The notes under the pieces were generated by a model. That model saw only the letters and a program-made list of their open reading frames with translations. It had not been told where the DNA came from and searched no databases. A stretch of 64,000 bases of DNA, taken from Massilia atriviolacea. Lineage in GTDB: Bacteria; Pseudomonadota; Gammaproteobacteria; Burkholderiales; Burkholderiaceae_D. Made by a program: the position numbers and the translations under genes. Positions 56,315 through 64,000 of the stretch are shown here, piece by piece (positions within the stretch are counted from its first letter, which is position 1; every line of letters starts with the position of its first letter). The stretch covers positions 30,197 to 94,196 of the forward strand of contig NZ_RXLQ01000021.1 in NCBI RefSeq assembly GCF_003953935.1, given 5' to 3'.

Positions 56315-58390
56315 ATGGCACACCTGTTAATGATCGAAAGCTGGGTCGGCGGCACCGGCCGCATCTTCCCCGCCACCATCACCGGCGCCGGCCACACCTA
56401 CACCTTCGTCACGCGCAACCGCGGCCACTACCTGGACGGCGCCGACACTCCGATCCACCCGGTACTGGCGCATGCCGCCAATGTGTTCACCACCGAGACG
56501 AACGACGTGCCGGCGCTGATCGCCTTTTTGCGCGCCCAGCACCGCGTGCTCAAATTCGACGGCGTAGTGACCATCTGCGACTACTACATCGACACGGTGG
56601 CCCAGGTGGCGCAGGCGCTCGAATTGCCGCAGGCATTCTGCAGCAATGTGGCGATGGTGCGCCGCAAGCACCTGGTGCGCCAAGCGCTGGAAAAAGCCGG
56701 CCTGCCCAATCCGGCGTTTGCCGCGGTGACCTCGTGGGACGCGGCGCGCGCGGCGGCGCGCGGCATCGGCTACCCGCTGATCCTCAAGCCGTCCGACCTG
56801 GCGTCGAGCGCGTTTGTGAAGCTGGTCAAGGATGAAGACGAACTGCATGCGGCGTTCAGCGCGCTGGAGGCGTTCCCGGTCAACTTCCGCGAGCAGGCGC
56901 GCGAGCCTCTGTGGCTGCTGGAAGAGTACATGAAGGGCGAGGAAGTCAGCGTCGAGGCCTGCACTTTCGGCGGGAAGACGACCATCATCGGCGTCACCGA
57001 CAAGAGCCTGACCGGTTTCCCCTACTTCATCGAGGACGGCCACATGTTCCCGGCGCGGCTCGACGGCGACGTCACCGAATCCGTGTGCGAGCTGGTGACG
57101 GCGGCGCTGGAAGCGGTCGGCCTCGACCACGGCATCAGCCACACCGAAGTGAAGATCACGCGCAAGGGACCGCGCATCGTCGAGATCAATCCGCGCCCGG
57201 GCGGCAACTACATTGCGGAGCTGATCGAGCGGGTCACCGGCATCGAATTCCTGTCCGCCCAGATCGACCTGGCGCTCGGCCGCCAGCCCGACCTCACGCG
57301 CAAGGACACCGGCGTGCACAGCGCCGCCATCAAGTTCCTGGTGCCGCAGGGCGCTGGACTGGTCAAGTCCATGACCGGGATCGACAGCGTGGCCAATGCA
57401 CCGCACGTTGCGCGCGCGCTGATCGCCAACGCCACCGGCAAGCAGCTGGCCGCGCCGATCGACAATGCCTGCTACCTCGGCCACGTGGTGGCGGTCGATC
57501 CCGAAGGCCTGGATGCGCGCAAGTATGCCGAAAAGGCGCTCGCCCGCATCGAGATCGGCTTTGCGGCGGAAGGCAAGGAGCCGGCCCCACCGTGGAACGT
57601 GGCGGGCCTGATCGAAGACGTGCAGGCTGGCCTGTACGGACCGGCGCCGGCGTCCATGCACGTGGTCGGGGCCTCGTGGATTTCGCAGAGCACTCGCTTT
57701 CCGGGCACCCAGCAAACCTACCGCAACTACTACCTGGTGCTGCGCGTCGGCGCGGCCTTCGGCGCCTGCTGCGTCGAACGCGACGCGCTCGACCCCACCA
57801 TTGCGCCGGCGCTGGCCGGGTCCAGCGTGGCCGACCTGCTGGTCGATCCGCGCCTGCCGGTGCGCATCGCCGCGCTGGACGCCTACCTGAACGCGGTGCG
57901 CCCGGCGCGCGAGTCGGCGCTGGCGCAAGCCATGCTGCTGCCGGCCGGCGCGCCGCCGGTGCGCGCCGTGGCGCGCGACAATGCGATTGCGGCGCTGGTA
58001 TCGATCAAGCCGGGCCAGCGCGTGGGCCTGATCGGCGTGGTCAACCCGCTGGTGGAAGCCATTACCCGGAACGGCGGCATTTGCCTCCCATGCGACTTCA
58101 ATATGGAGCGCACCCAGAGCGGGCTGGAAGTGGCGCGCGACATGCTGCCCATCCTGGAGCAGGCCGACATGATCATCGCCACCGGCATGACCCTGTCCAA
58201 CGGCTCCTTCGACCAGATCCTGATGGCGGCGCGCCGGCGCGGCATTCCGCTGATCGTGTACGCGCAGACCGGCAGCGGCATCATCCCGCGCTTTTTGGGA
58301 GACGGCGTGGCCGCGGTGTGCGCCGAGCCTTTCCCGTTCTCGCAGTTCAGCGCCGACCCGACCGCCGTCTACCTGTACCGCGCGCCATGA
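56315..58390 (+). CDS. ATP-grasp ligase fused to DUF4213-DUF364 (putative metal-chelation) domains
   Basis: 691 residues. An N-terminal ATP-grasp ligase: pre-grasp fold 1-115, LILKPSDLASSA (K158), EEYMKGEEVSVE (203-214) and EINPRPGGNY (290-299), the nucleotide and magnesium ligands, with a C-lobe to about 430. Residues 440-530 resemble the DUF4213 enolase-N-like domain and 550-690 DUF364, annotated as a putative heavy-metal chelation Rossmann domain (GLIGVVNPLVE, DMIIATGMTLSNGSFDQIL). ATP-grasp enzymes join a carboxylate to an amine, so it probably condenses the product of the PLP enzyme. ATG has AGGGAG upstream. The fusion order is not one I recognise from a named enzyme. Confidence 0.8.
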   Translation: MAHLLMIESWVGGTGRIFPATITGAGHTYTFVTRNRGHYLDGADTPIHPVLAHAANVFTTETNDVPALIAFLRAQHRVLKFDGVVTICDYYIDTVAQVAQALELPQAFCSNVAMVRRKHLVRQALEKAGLPNPAFAAVTSWDAARAAARGIGYPLILKPSDLASSAFVKLVKDEDELHAAFSALEAFPVNFREQAREPLWLLEEYMKGEEVSVEACTFGGKTTIIGVTDKSLTGFPYFIEDGHMFPARLDGDVTESVCELVTAALEAVGLDHGISHTEVKITRKGPRIVEINPRPGGNYIAELIERVTGIEFLSAQIDLALGRQPDLTRKDTGVHSAAIKFLVPQGAGLVKSMTGIDSVANAPHVARALIANATGKQLAAPIDNACYLGHVVAVDPEGLDARKYAEKALARIEIGFAAEGKEPAPPWNVAGLIEDVQAGLYGPAPASMHVVGASWISQSTRFPGTQQTYRNYYLVLRVGAAFGACCVERDALDPTIAPALAGSSVADLLVDPRLPVRIAALDAYLNAVRPARESALAQAMLLPAGAPPVRAVARDNAIAALVSIKPGQRVGLIGVVNPLVEAITRNGGICLPCDFNMERTQSGLEVARDMLPILEQADMIIATGMTLSNGSFDQILMAARRRGIPLIVYAQTGSGIIPRFLGDGVAAVCAEPFPFSQFSADPTAVYLYRAP

Positions 58391-59577
58391 CCGTACTGTC
58401 CGACCAGGTGCGCAAGCGCGGGCTCAATGCGCTGCTGGTGTACACCTTCCTGATGGTGGTCGGCTTTGCCATGCTGATGCCGCTGGTGAGCGTGCATTTT
58501 GTCAGCAATGCCGGCATGGCGGCGGCCGTGGTCGGCGGCGCCCTGGCGCTGCGCCAGATGACGCAGCAGGGGCTCGCGCTGGTGGGCGGCATGCTGGCCG
58601 ACCGCTTCGGCGTGCGGCCCATGATCTGCCTCGGCGTGCTGCTGCGCGCCGCCGGCTTTGCCAGCCTGGCGTTCGCCGACGATGGCTTGAGCCTGTGCGT
58701 AGCGATGGTGGTATCGGCGCTGGGCGGCGCCTTGTTCGAAGCACCCTACCAGGCCGCGATTGCGGCCTTGACGACCGAGGAAACGCGGCCGCGCTACTAC
58801 GCGCTCAGTAACTGGGTCAGCGGCATTGCCAGCACCGTCGGCCCGCTGGTCGGCGTGGCGCTGCTGCACGTGGACTTCCAGATGGTATGCCTGGCGGCGG
58901 CGGCGTGCTTTGCGCTCAACTGCGGCATCGCCCTGTGGATGCTGCCGCCGCTGGCCGCCCCGGAGGCGCCGCGTACGATGACGCACCGTCTCGGCCTGGT
59001 CGCGCGCGACCGTCCCTTCTTGCTGTTTACCGCCCTGATGATGGGCTACTGGTTCGTGGCGGTGCAGATCAACATCAGCTTCCCGCTGCTGGCCGAGCGC
59101 CTCAGCGGAAACCAGGACAGCGTGGGCATCATGTTCGCGCTCAGCGCCGGCCTGACGGTGCTGCTGCAATACCACCTGCTGCGGGTGGCGGAAAAGTGGC
59201 TCTCGACCCAGCAGATCCTGGTGCTGGGCGTGACCATCATTGCGCTCGGTGCCGGCGCGATCGCGCTGGCGCAGTCCTTTGCCGCCTTCCTCGTGTGCGT
59301 GGCGGCGTTCTCGATCGGGGCGATCCTGGTACGGCCGACGATGCAGAACCTGATCGCCAGCATGGCCAATCCGCAGGCGCTGGGCACATTCCTGGGTTTC
59401 AGCTCGCTCAGCCTGGCCCTCGGCGGCGCGATCGGGAACGTGACCGGCGGCTGGCTGGTCGAATTCTCCGGCGCGCGGCAATGGCCGCAGCTGCCGTGGA
59501 TGATCTTTTGCGCGGTCGGGCTCCTGAGCGCATTCGGCCTGTTCCGCCTGGCGCCACGCGCGCGGGAGGCCGCATGA
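58387..59577 (+). CDS. MFS transporter (MdtH-like, 12 helices)
   Basis: 396 residues, about 12 helices. The helix 2-3 loop GGMLADRFGVRPM is the MFS motif A. Its ATG overlaps the ATP-grasp stop (ATGA) and its stop overlaps the membrane-fusion-protein start, so it is translationally locked into the operon. It is the natural candidate to move the pathway product across the inner membrane. Substrate unknown. Confidence 0.85.
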   Translation: MTVLSDQVRKRGLNALLVYTFLMVVGFAMLMPLVSVHFVSNAGMAAAVVGGALALRQMTQQGLALVGGMLADRFGVRPMICLGVLLRAAGFASLAFADDGLSLCVAMVVSALGGALFEAPYQAAIAALTTEETRPRYYALSNWVSGIASTVGPLVGVALLHVDFQMVCLAAAACFALNCGIALWMLPPLAAPEAPRTMTHRLGLVARDRPFLLFTALMMGYWFVAVQINISFPLLAERLSGNQDSVGIMFALSAGLTVLLQYHLLRVAEKWLSTQQILVLGVTIIALGAGAIALAQSFAAFLVCVAAFSIGAILVRPTMQNLIASMANPQALGTFLGFSSLSLALGGAIGNVTGGWLVEFSGARQWPQLPWMIFCAVGLLSAFGLFRLAPRAREAA

Positions 59578-60659
59578 ACAGGCAGCATGCGATGGCGATG
59601 CTGTGCGGCGCGCTGGCCGTGGCCGGCGCGGCGCGCTACTGGAGCACGTCCGCACGCGCCGAGGCGCCACCGCCCTCCCCACCCGCCGTCGTGGTCAACA
59701 CGGTGGTGCCGGTGGTGCGCGACGTGCCGGTGGTGCTGCGCGCGACCGGCACCGTGACCCCGACCAGCGTGGTCGACGTGCATGCGCAGACCACCAGCAC
59801 CGTGAAGCAGGTGCACATCCGCGAGGGCCAGTTCGTCAAGGAAGGCCAGCTGCTGTTTTCGCTGGACGACCGTGCCGGACGCGCCAACGTGGAGCGCGCG
59901 CAGGCGCAGGTGATGCGCGACGAGGCGGCGCTGGCCGGGCTGGAACAGCGCTACCGGCGCAGCGTGGAGCTGCTGGACCAGCAGTTCATCGCCGTCACCG
60001 CGGTCGATACCCTGCGCAGCGAGGTCGATGCGGCGCGCGCGCTGCTGCGGGCCGACCGGGCGGCGCTGCGGGCCGTGCAGGTGGACAGCGGCTACAGCAC
60101 GATCCGCGCGCCGATGGCGGGCCGGGTCGGCGCGGTGGATGTATATCCGGGCAGCCTGGTACAGGTCAGCACCAAACTGGTCACGGTCGCGCGGCTCGAT
60201 CCGATCGCGGTGGCGTTCACGCTGCCGGAATCGAACGTGGGCGAGCTGCTGGCGGCGCAGCGGCGCGGCGCGGTGGCGGTCGAGGCCAACCGGCGCAGCG
60301 GCACGCTGAGCTTCATCGACAACAGCGTCGACCCGGTAGCCGGTTCGATCAAGGTCAAGGCGAGCTTCGACAATGGCGACGCCGCGCTGTGGCCGGGCCA
60401 GTACGTGGACGCGCGCGTCACCGTGCGCACCCTGCGCGGCGCGGTCGTCATTCCCCAGGCGGCGATCGTCGCCAGTCCCGCCGGGGCCTTTGTGTACGCG
60501 GTGGGACAGGACCGGACGGTCAGGCAGGTGCCGGTGACGCGCCTGCACGTCTTTGGCGCGAGTGCGGCGGTGACCGGCCTGGCGGGCGGCGAAACCATCG
60601 TCACCGAGGGCAAGCAGAATCTCAAACCCGGTGCGCGCATCGAGGCGGGCAAGGGATGA
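59574..60659 (+). CDS. RND-type periplasmic adaptor (membrane-fusion protein, MdtA-like)
   Basis: 361 residues with an N-terminal signal or anchor (MNRQHAMAMLCGALAVAGAA). Typical order: lipoyl half (VHIREGQFVKEGQLLFSLDD), short alpha hairpin (NVERAQAQVMRDEAALAGL), beta-barrel (IRAPMAGRVGAVDVYPGSLV) and membrane-proximal domain (GGETIVTEGKQNLKPGARIE). Start and stop overlap its neighbours by ATGA. It would link the RND pump to an outer-membrane channel, none of which is encoded before the window ends. Confidence 0.9.
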   Translation: MNRQHAMAMLCGALAVAGAARYWSTSARAEAPPPSPPAVVVNTVVPVVRDVPVVLRATGTVTPTSVVDVHAQTTSTVKQVHIREGQFVKEGQLLFSLDDRAGRANVERAQAQVMRDEAALAGLEQRYRRSVELLDQQFIAVTAVDTLRSEVDAARALLRADRAALRAVQVDSGYSTIRAPMAGRVGAVDVYPGSLVQVSTKLVTVARLDPIAVAFTLPESNVGELLAAQRRGAVAVEANRRSGTLSFIDNSVDPVAGSIKVKASFDNGDAALWPGQYVDARVTVRTLRGAVVIPQAAIVASPAGAFVYAVGQDRTVRQVPVTRLHVFGASAAVTGLAGGETIVTEGKQNLKPGARIEAGKG

Positions 60660-63600
60660 ACCTGTCCGCCCTGTGCATCGAGCGCCCGGTGATGGTGGTG
60701 CTGCTGTCGGTCAGCCTGGTGATTGCCGGGCTGCTGGGGTACCGCTTCATTCCGGTGTCCGCCCTCCCGAGCTACAACACGCCGGTCATCAACGTGCAGG
60801 CCAACCTGCCGGGAGCAAGCCCGGAGACGATGGCGTCGTCGGTGGCGCTGCCGCTGGAAAAGGAGTTCTCGGCGATTGCCGGCGTGAGCCTGATGACCTC
60901 CACCAGCACCCTGGGCGCGACCTCGCTGACCCTGGAATTCGGCCCGGCCATCGACATCGACGCCGCAGCGGTCGACGTACAGGCGGCGCTGCTGCGGGCG
61001 CAGCGCGCACTGCCGCGCGAGATGACCGAGCTGCCCTCGTACCGCAAGGTCAATCCGGCCGAGGCGGCGGTCCTGTCGATGGAAATGACGTCGCCGTCGA
61101 TGGATTTGTCGGAGTTGAACGACTACGCCGAAAACCTGATCGCCCCGGCCTTGTCCGGCCTTCCCGGCGTGGCGCAGATGACGGTGCTGGGCCAGAAGCG
61201 CTTTGCCGTGCGCGTGCGCGCCGATCCGGGCCGCATGAAGGCGCGCGACCTGTCGATGGATGAACTGTCGGCCGCGCTGCAGGCGGCCAACGCCAATTCG
61301 CCGCTCGGGGTGCTGGACGGACCGGCGCAGACCATGGTCATCCAGGGGAACGCGCAGCTGCTCAGGGCAGCCGACTACGCGGGCCTGATCGTGGCCATGC
61401 GCGGCGGCCAGCCGGTCAGGCTGGAAGACGTGGCCGATGTGGAAGACAGCTACCAGTCGGTGCGCTCGGCCACCAGCTTCAACGGCGAACGGTCGATCGT
61501 GCTGCTGCTGTTCCGCCAGTCCGATGCGAATACCGTGGCCGTGGTGGACGCGGCAAAGCGGACGCTCGAGCGTCTGCGCGCGCAACTGCCGCAGTCGGTC
61601 GCGGTCAGTCTCATCAACGACCGCTCGGTATCGGTGCGCGAGGCCATGCATGACGTGAACATCACGCTGGGGCTGACCATCGCGCTGGTGATCCTGGTGA
61701 TTTTCCTGTTCCTGCGGCGCGCCGCCGCGACCATGATTCCGGCGCTGACGATTCCTGTTTCCCTGCTCGGAGCGCTGCTGCTGATGTACTGGCTCGGTTA
61801 CAGCCTGAATAACGTGACGCTGCTGGGGATCACCCTGGCGGTGGGGCTGGTGGTGGACGATGCCATCGTGGTGCTGGAAAATATCGTGCGCCATATCGAA
61901 GCCGGCAAGAGCCCGGTCGATGCGGCCATGACCGGCGCGCGCGAAGTGAGCCTGACGATCGTATCGATTTCGATCTCGCTGGCGGCGGTGTTCATGCCGA
62001 TCTTTTTCATGCCGGGTGTGATGGGATTGCTGTTCCACGAATTCGCGGTGGTGGTGTCGCTGGCGGTGCTGGTGTCGGCGCTGGTGTCGCTTACGCTGGT
62101 GCCCATGCTGGCGAGCCACTGGCTGCATGAAGACGAACAGCACGTGGCGGACAAGACAAGCCTGTTCGGCCGCCTGGAACGGGCGTACGCCGGCTCGCTG
62201 GAGCGCGCGCTGGCGCGGCGCGGCCTGGTGCTGCTGGCGGCGCTGGCCATCCTGGCGCTGACGGTGGGACTGTATGCCGCCATTCCCAAGGGCCTGCTGC
62301 CGGAAGAAGACCTGGGCCAGATCCGCGTGTCGACCGAGGCATCGGAAGACATTTCGTCCTCCGCCATGCTGGCGCTGCACATGAAGGTGGCGGCGGCGGT
62401 CAGGGCCGATCCGAACGTGCGCGATGTATCGTCCTCGGTCAGCGGCGACAACAGCGGCAGCCTGTTCCTGCTGCTGAAACCACGCGGGCAGCGCGCGCCG
62501 ATGGCCGAGGTGGTCAAGAGCCTGAAGCGCGCCACCAGCGGGATCGCCGGCGTGGCCGTGTATCTGAAACCGGTGCAGAATTTCCAGGTCGGCGGGCGGC
62601 CCAGCAAGAGCCGCTACCAGTACACGCTGCAAAGCGTGGGCGCCGGCGGGCCCGACGAATGGGCTTCCGCTTTCCTGGAGCGGATGAAGGCCGACCCGCG
62701 CTTTGCCGACGTGACCAGCGATGCGCGCAACCGCGGCTTGCAGGCGCGCTTGAAAGTGGACCGCGACAAGGCGGCGGTGCTCGGCGTGCGCATCGCCGAC
62801 GTGCGCAGCGCCTTGTATTCGGCCTTCGGCGAGCGTCAGGTGGCGACCATCTACGGCACGGCCGCGACCTATTCGGTGATCCTGGAATCGGCGCAGGCCG
62901 AACGCCAGTTCGAGGATGCGCTGGGCCATGTATCGGTGCGCAGCAAGGGCGGTGAGCTGGTGAACGTGTCGAGCTTCGCGACAGTGGAGCGCGCCCTCGG
63001 GCCCTTGTCGGTCAATCACCAGGGGCAGCTGCAGGCGATCACGCTGTCGTTCAACCTGGCGCCCGGCGTGGCGCTGGGCGAAGCGACAGGGACGATCGAC
63101 GCGATGGCGCGCGAGATGAAGCTGCCGGCGTCGATGGTGGCGCGTTACGGCGGCGATGCGGCGGTGTTCCAGGAAGCGCAATCGAGCCAGGTGTGGCTGA
63201 TCGTGGCCGCGCTGGGCGTCATCTACATTCTGCTGGGGGTGCTGTACGAAAGCTATATTCATCCGCTGACCATCCTGGCGGGGCTGCCGTCGGCGGCGGT
63301 GGGCGCGCTGCTGACCCTGTGGCTGTTCGGGATGGAGCTGACCATGATTGCGGTGGTCGGCATTTTGCTGCTGATCGGGATCGTGAAGAAGAACGCGATC
63401 ATGATCATCGACTTCGCCCTGCACTTGCAGCGCGAGGAAGGCATGGCGCCGGAGCTGGCGGTGCGCCAGGCTTGCCTTTTGCGCTTCCGGCCGATCATGA
63501 TGACGACCATCGCGGCGCTGATGGGCGCCCTGCCGATTGCGCTGGGATGGGGTGCGGGGGCCGAGTTGCGCCAGCCGCTGGGGTTGGCCGTTGTCGGAGG

Positions 63601-63748
63601 GCTGGTGTTTTCGCAGTTGATCACCTTGTATGTGACGCCGGCGATGTATCTGGCGCTGGACCGGTTCGATCGCAAGAAAAAGCGTTCACCGGATAAATCG
63701 GTGCGGCGCCTCCGACATGAGCCGGTCGTTGGCGAATCGGTCGTTTAG
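60656..63748 (+). CDS. RND efflux pump (HAE1/MdtB-like)
   Basis: 1030 residues, normal for the family, with 12 helices and two periplasmic loops. The proton relay is visible: D401-D402 (GLVVDDAIVVLEN) in TM4 and the KKNAIMIIDFA segment with its Lys in TM10, near residue 911. This pattern is the drug/organic-molecule type (HAE1), not the heavy-metal HME type. It completes the kinase-PLP-ligase-MFS-adaptor-RND operon. With the MFS protein it gives two-step export of the product. Confidence 0.92.
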   Translation: MNLSALCIERPVMVVLLSVSLVIAGLLGYRFIPVSALPSYNTPVINVQANLPGASPETMASSVALPLEKEFSAIAGVSLMTSTSTLGATSLTLEFGPAIDIDAAAVDVQAALLRAQRALPREMTELPSYRKVNPAEAAVLSMEMTSPSMDLSELNDYAENLIAPALSGLPGVAQMTVLGQKRFAVRVRADPGRMKARDLSMDELSAALQAANANSPLGVLDGPAQTMVIQGNAQLLRAADYAGLIVAMRGGQPVRLEDVADVEDSYQSVRSATSFNGERSIVLLLFRQSDANTVAVVDAAKRTLERLRAQLPQSVAVSLINDRSVSVREAMHDVNITLGLTIALVILVIFLFLRRAAATMIPALTIPVSLLGALLLMYWLGYSLNNVTLLGITLAVGLVVDDAIVVLENIVRHIEAGKSPVDAAMTGAREVSLTIVSISISLAAVFMPIFFMPGVMGLLFHEFAVVVSLAVLVSALVSLTLVPMLASHWLHEDEQHVADKTSLFGRLERAYAGSLERALARRGLVLLAALAILALTVGLYAAIPKGLLPEEDLGQIRVSTEASEDISSSAMLALHMKVAAAVRADPNVRDVSSSVSGDNSGSLFLLLKPRGQRAPMAEVVKSLKRATSGIAGVAVYLKPVQNFQVGGRPSKSRYQYTLQSVGAGGPDEWASAFLERMKADPRFADVTSDARNRGLQARLKVDRDKAAVLGVRIADVRSALYSAFGERQVATIYGTAATYSVILESAQAERQFEDALGHVSVRSKGGELVNVSSFATVERALGPLSVNHQGQLQAITLSFNLAPGVALGEATGTIDAMAREMKLPASMVARYGGDAAVFQEAQSSQVWLIVAALGVIYILLGVLYESYIHPLTILAGLPSAAVGALLTLWLFGMELTMIAVVGILLLIGIVKKNAIMIIDFALHLQREEGMAPELAVRQACLLRFRPIMMTTIAALMGALPIALGWGAGAELRQPLGLAVVGGLVFSQLITLYVTPAMYLALDRFDRKKKRSPDKSVRRLRHEPVVGESVV

Positions 63749-63762
63749 CGCATTCCTTCCGG

Positions 63763-63946
63763 TGTCCATCCGGTGCCAGGTCTGACATTCGGACACGAGC
63801 CCTGTCCATCCGGTGCCAGGTCTGACATTCGGACACGAGCCCAGCTGTGTCCATCCGGTGCCAGGTCTGACATTCGGACACGAGCCCAGCTGTGATTTTC
63901 TGCTCAGTTCGTGTCCGTTTGTCAGACCTGGCACCGAAGTGGACAC
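63763..63946. repeat. three 40-bp direct repeats plus an inverted diverged copy
   Basis: Identical 40-bp units begin at 63763, 63803 and 63848 (the third separated by AGCTG). Each starts with TGTCC and ends with GGACA plus CGAGCCC, so each can form a hairpin; the core is GGTGCCAGGTCTGACA. A fourth, inverted and diverged copy occupies 63911-63946 with GTGTCC..GGACAC arms. The cluster follows the RND gene; the rest of the window to 64000 shows nothing else. It resembles RAYT-linked REP clusters. Confidence 0.85.
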
Positions 63947-64000
63947 GCACTGGTCTCAGGCCAGTTGGCGGCGAGCCGGCGTGGACGATTTGTCATCCAG

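Noticed and set aside
60656..63748. Heavy-metal (CusA-type) RND pump
   Set aside because: TM4 carries a DD pair and TM10 the KKNAI motif typical of HAE1 pumps, so the metal context does not imply direct metal-ion efflux.
63763..63887. CRISPR array
   Set aside because: The 40-bp repeats are directly adjacent or 5 bp apart, so there are no spacers, and no cas genes are near.

Overview
The window is high-GC, densely coded DNA, and its gene content fits a free-living Oxalobacteraceae-type betaproteobacterium (Massilia/Duganella/Janthinobacterium group). Supporting features are many exported peptidases, Fur-type operators, TonB-dependent receptors, a cyclic glucan synthase, REP-like palindromes of the GTTCCCGC..GCGGGAAC type and RpoN-type promoter sequences. 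The genus is inference; no rRNA, tRNA, CRISPR array or intact insertion sequence was found.

Layout. 1-4.0 kb: a leftward tldD-tldE-tldD cluster (second tldD cut by the window edge) with Tat-like signals on both TldD proteins, preceded by a candidate sigma-54 promoter and a cluster of TGTCCG half-sites. 4.2-6.6 kb: an exported methyltransferase-like protein and a Deg/HtrA-type protease. 6.6-10.3 kb: a Fur-boxed heme-type TonB receptor followed by a HemS/ChuS-like protein that unexpectedly carries a signal peptide. 10.3-17.3 kb: serine hydrolase, M1 aminopeptidase, GDT1-type cation transporter, and an exported PHP-domain protein. 17.6-28.2 kb: a giant cyclic beta-1,2-glucan synthase and a Tat-type tyrosinase. 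28.4-37.4 kb: a cysteine desulfurase-rhodanese fusion divergent from an Lrp regulator, a solitary branched-chain amino acid binding protein, a DUF885 protein, an MFS/DUF2165/TPR operon divergent from an Fe-S-type regulator, and a DUF3817 protein. 37.7-47.6 kb: a second DUF885 peptidase, M14 carboxypeptidase, a response regulator/periplasmic binding protein/histidine kinase operon, TonB, an M28 peptidase and a TerB-like protein. 47.7-53.6 kb: a TonB-dependent receptor and a three-gene ABC-2 exporter diverging from one Fur-type box.

54.2-63.7 kb is the most unusual part. A Fur-family repressor diverges across a perfect 14-bp palindrome from a tight six-gene operon: a PduX-like GHMP kinase, a fold-type II PLP synthase (cysteine synthase/SbnA-like), an ATP-grasp ligase fused to DUF4213/DUF364 putative metal-chelation domains, an MFS transporter, a membrane-fusion protein and an RND pump. 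The combination reads as a metal-regulated pathway that makes a small amino-acid-derived molecule and exports it, plausibly a metallophore. I recognise no described system with exactly this gene set, but cannot search.

Mobile-type sequence is limited to small repeats: two 88-bp REP-like inverted repeats, a 187-bp element with 16-bp inverted ends, a 19-bp tandem repeat, and a cluster of 40-bp hairpin repeats at the right edge.
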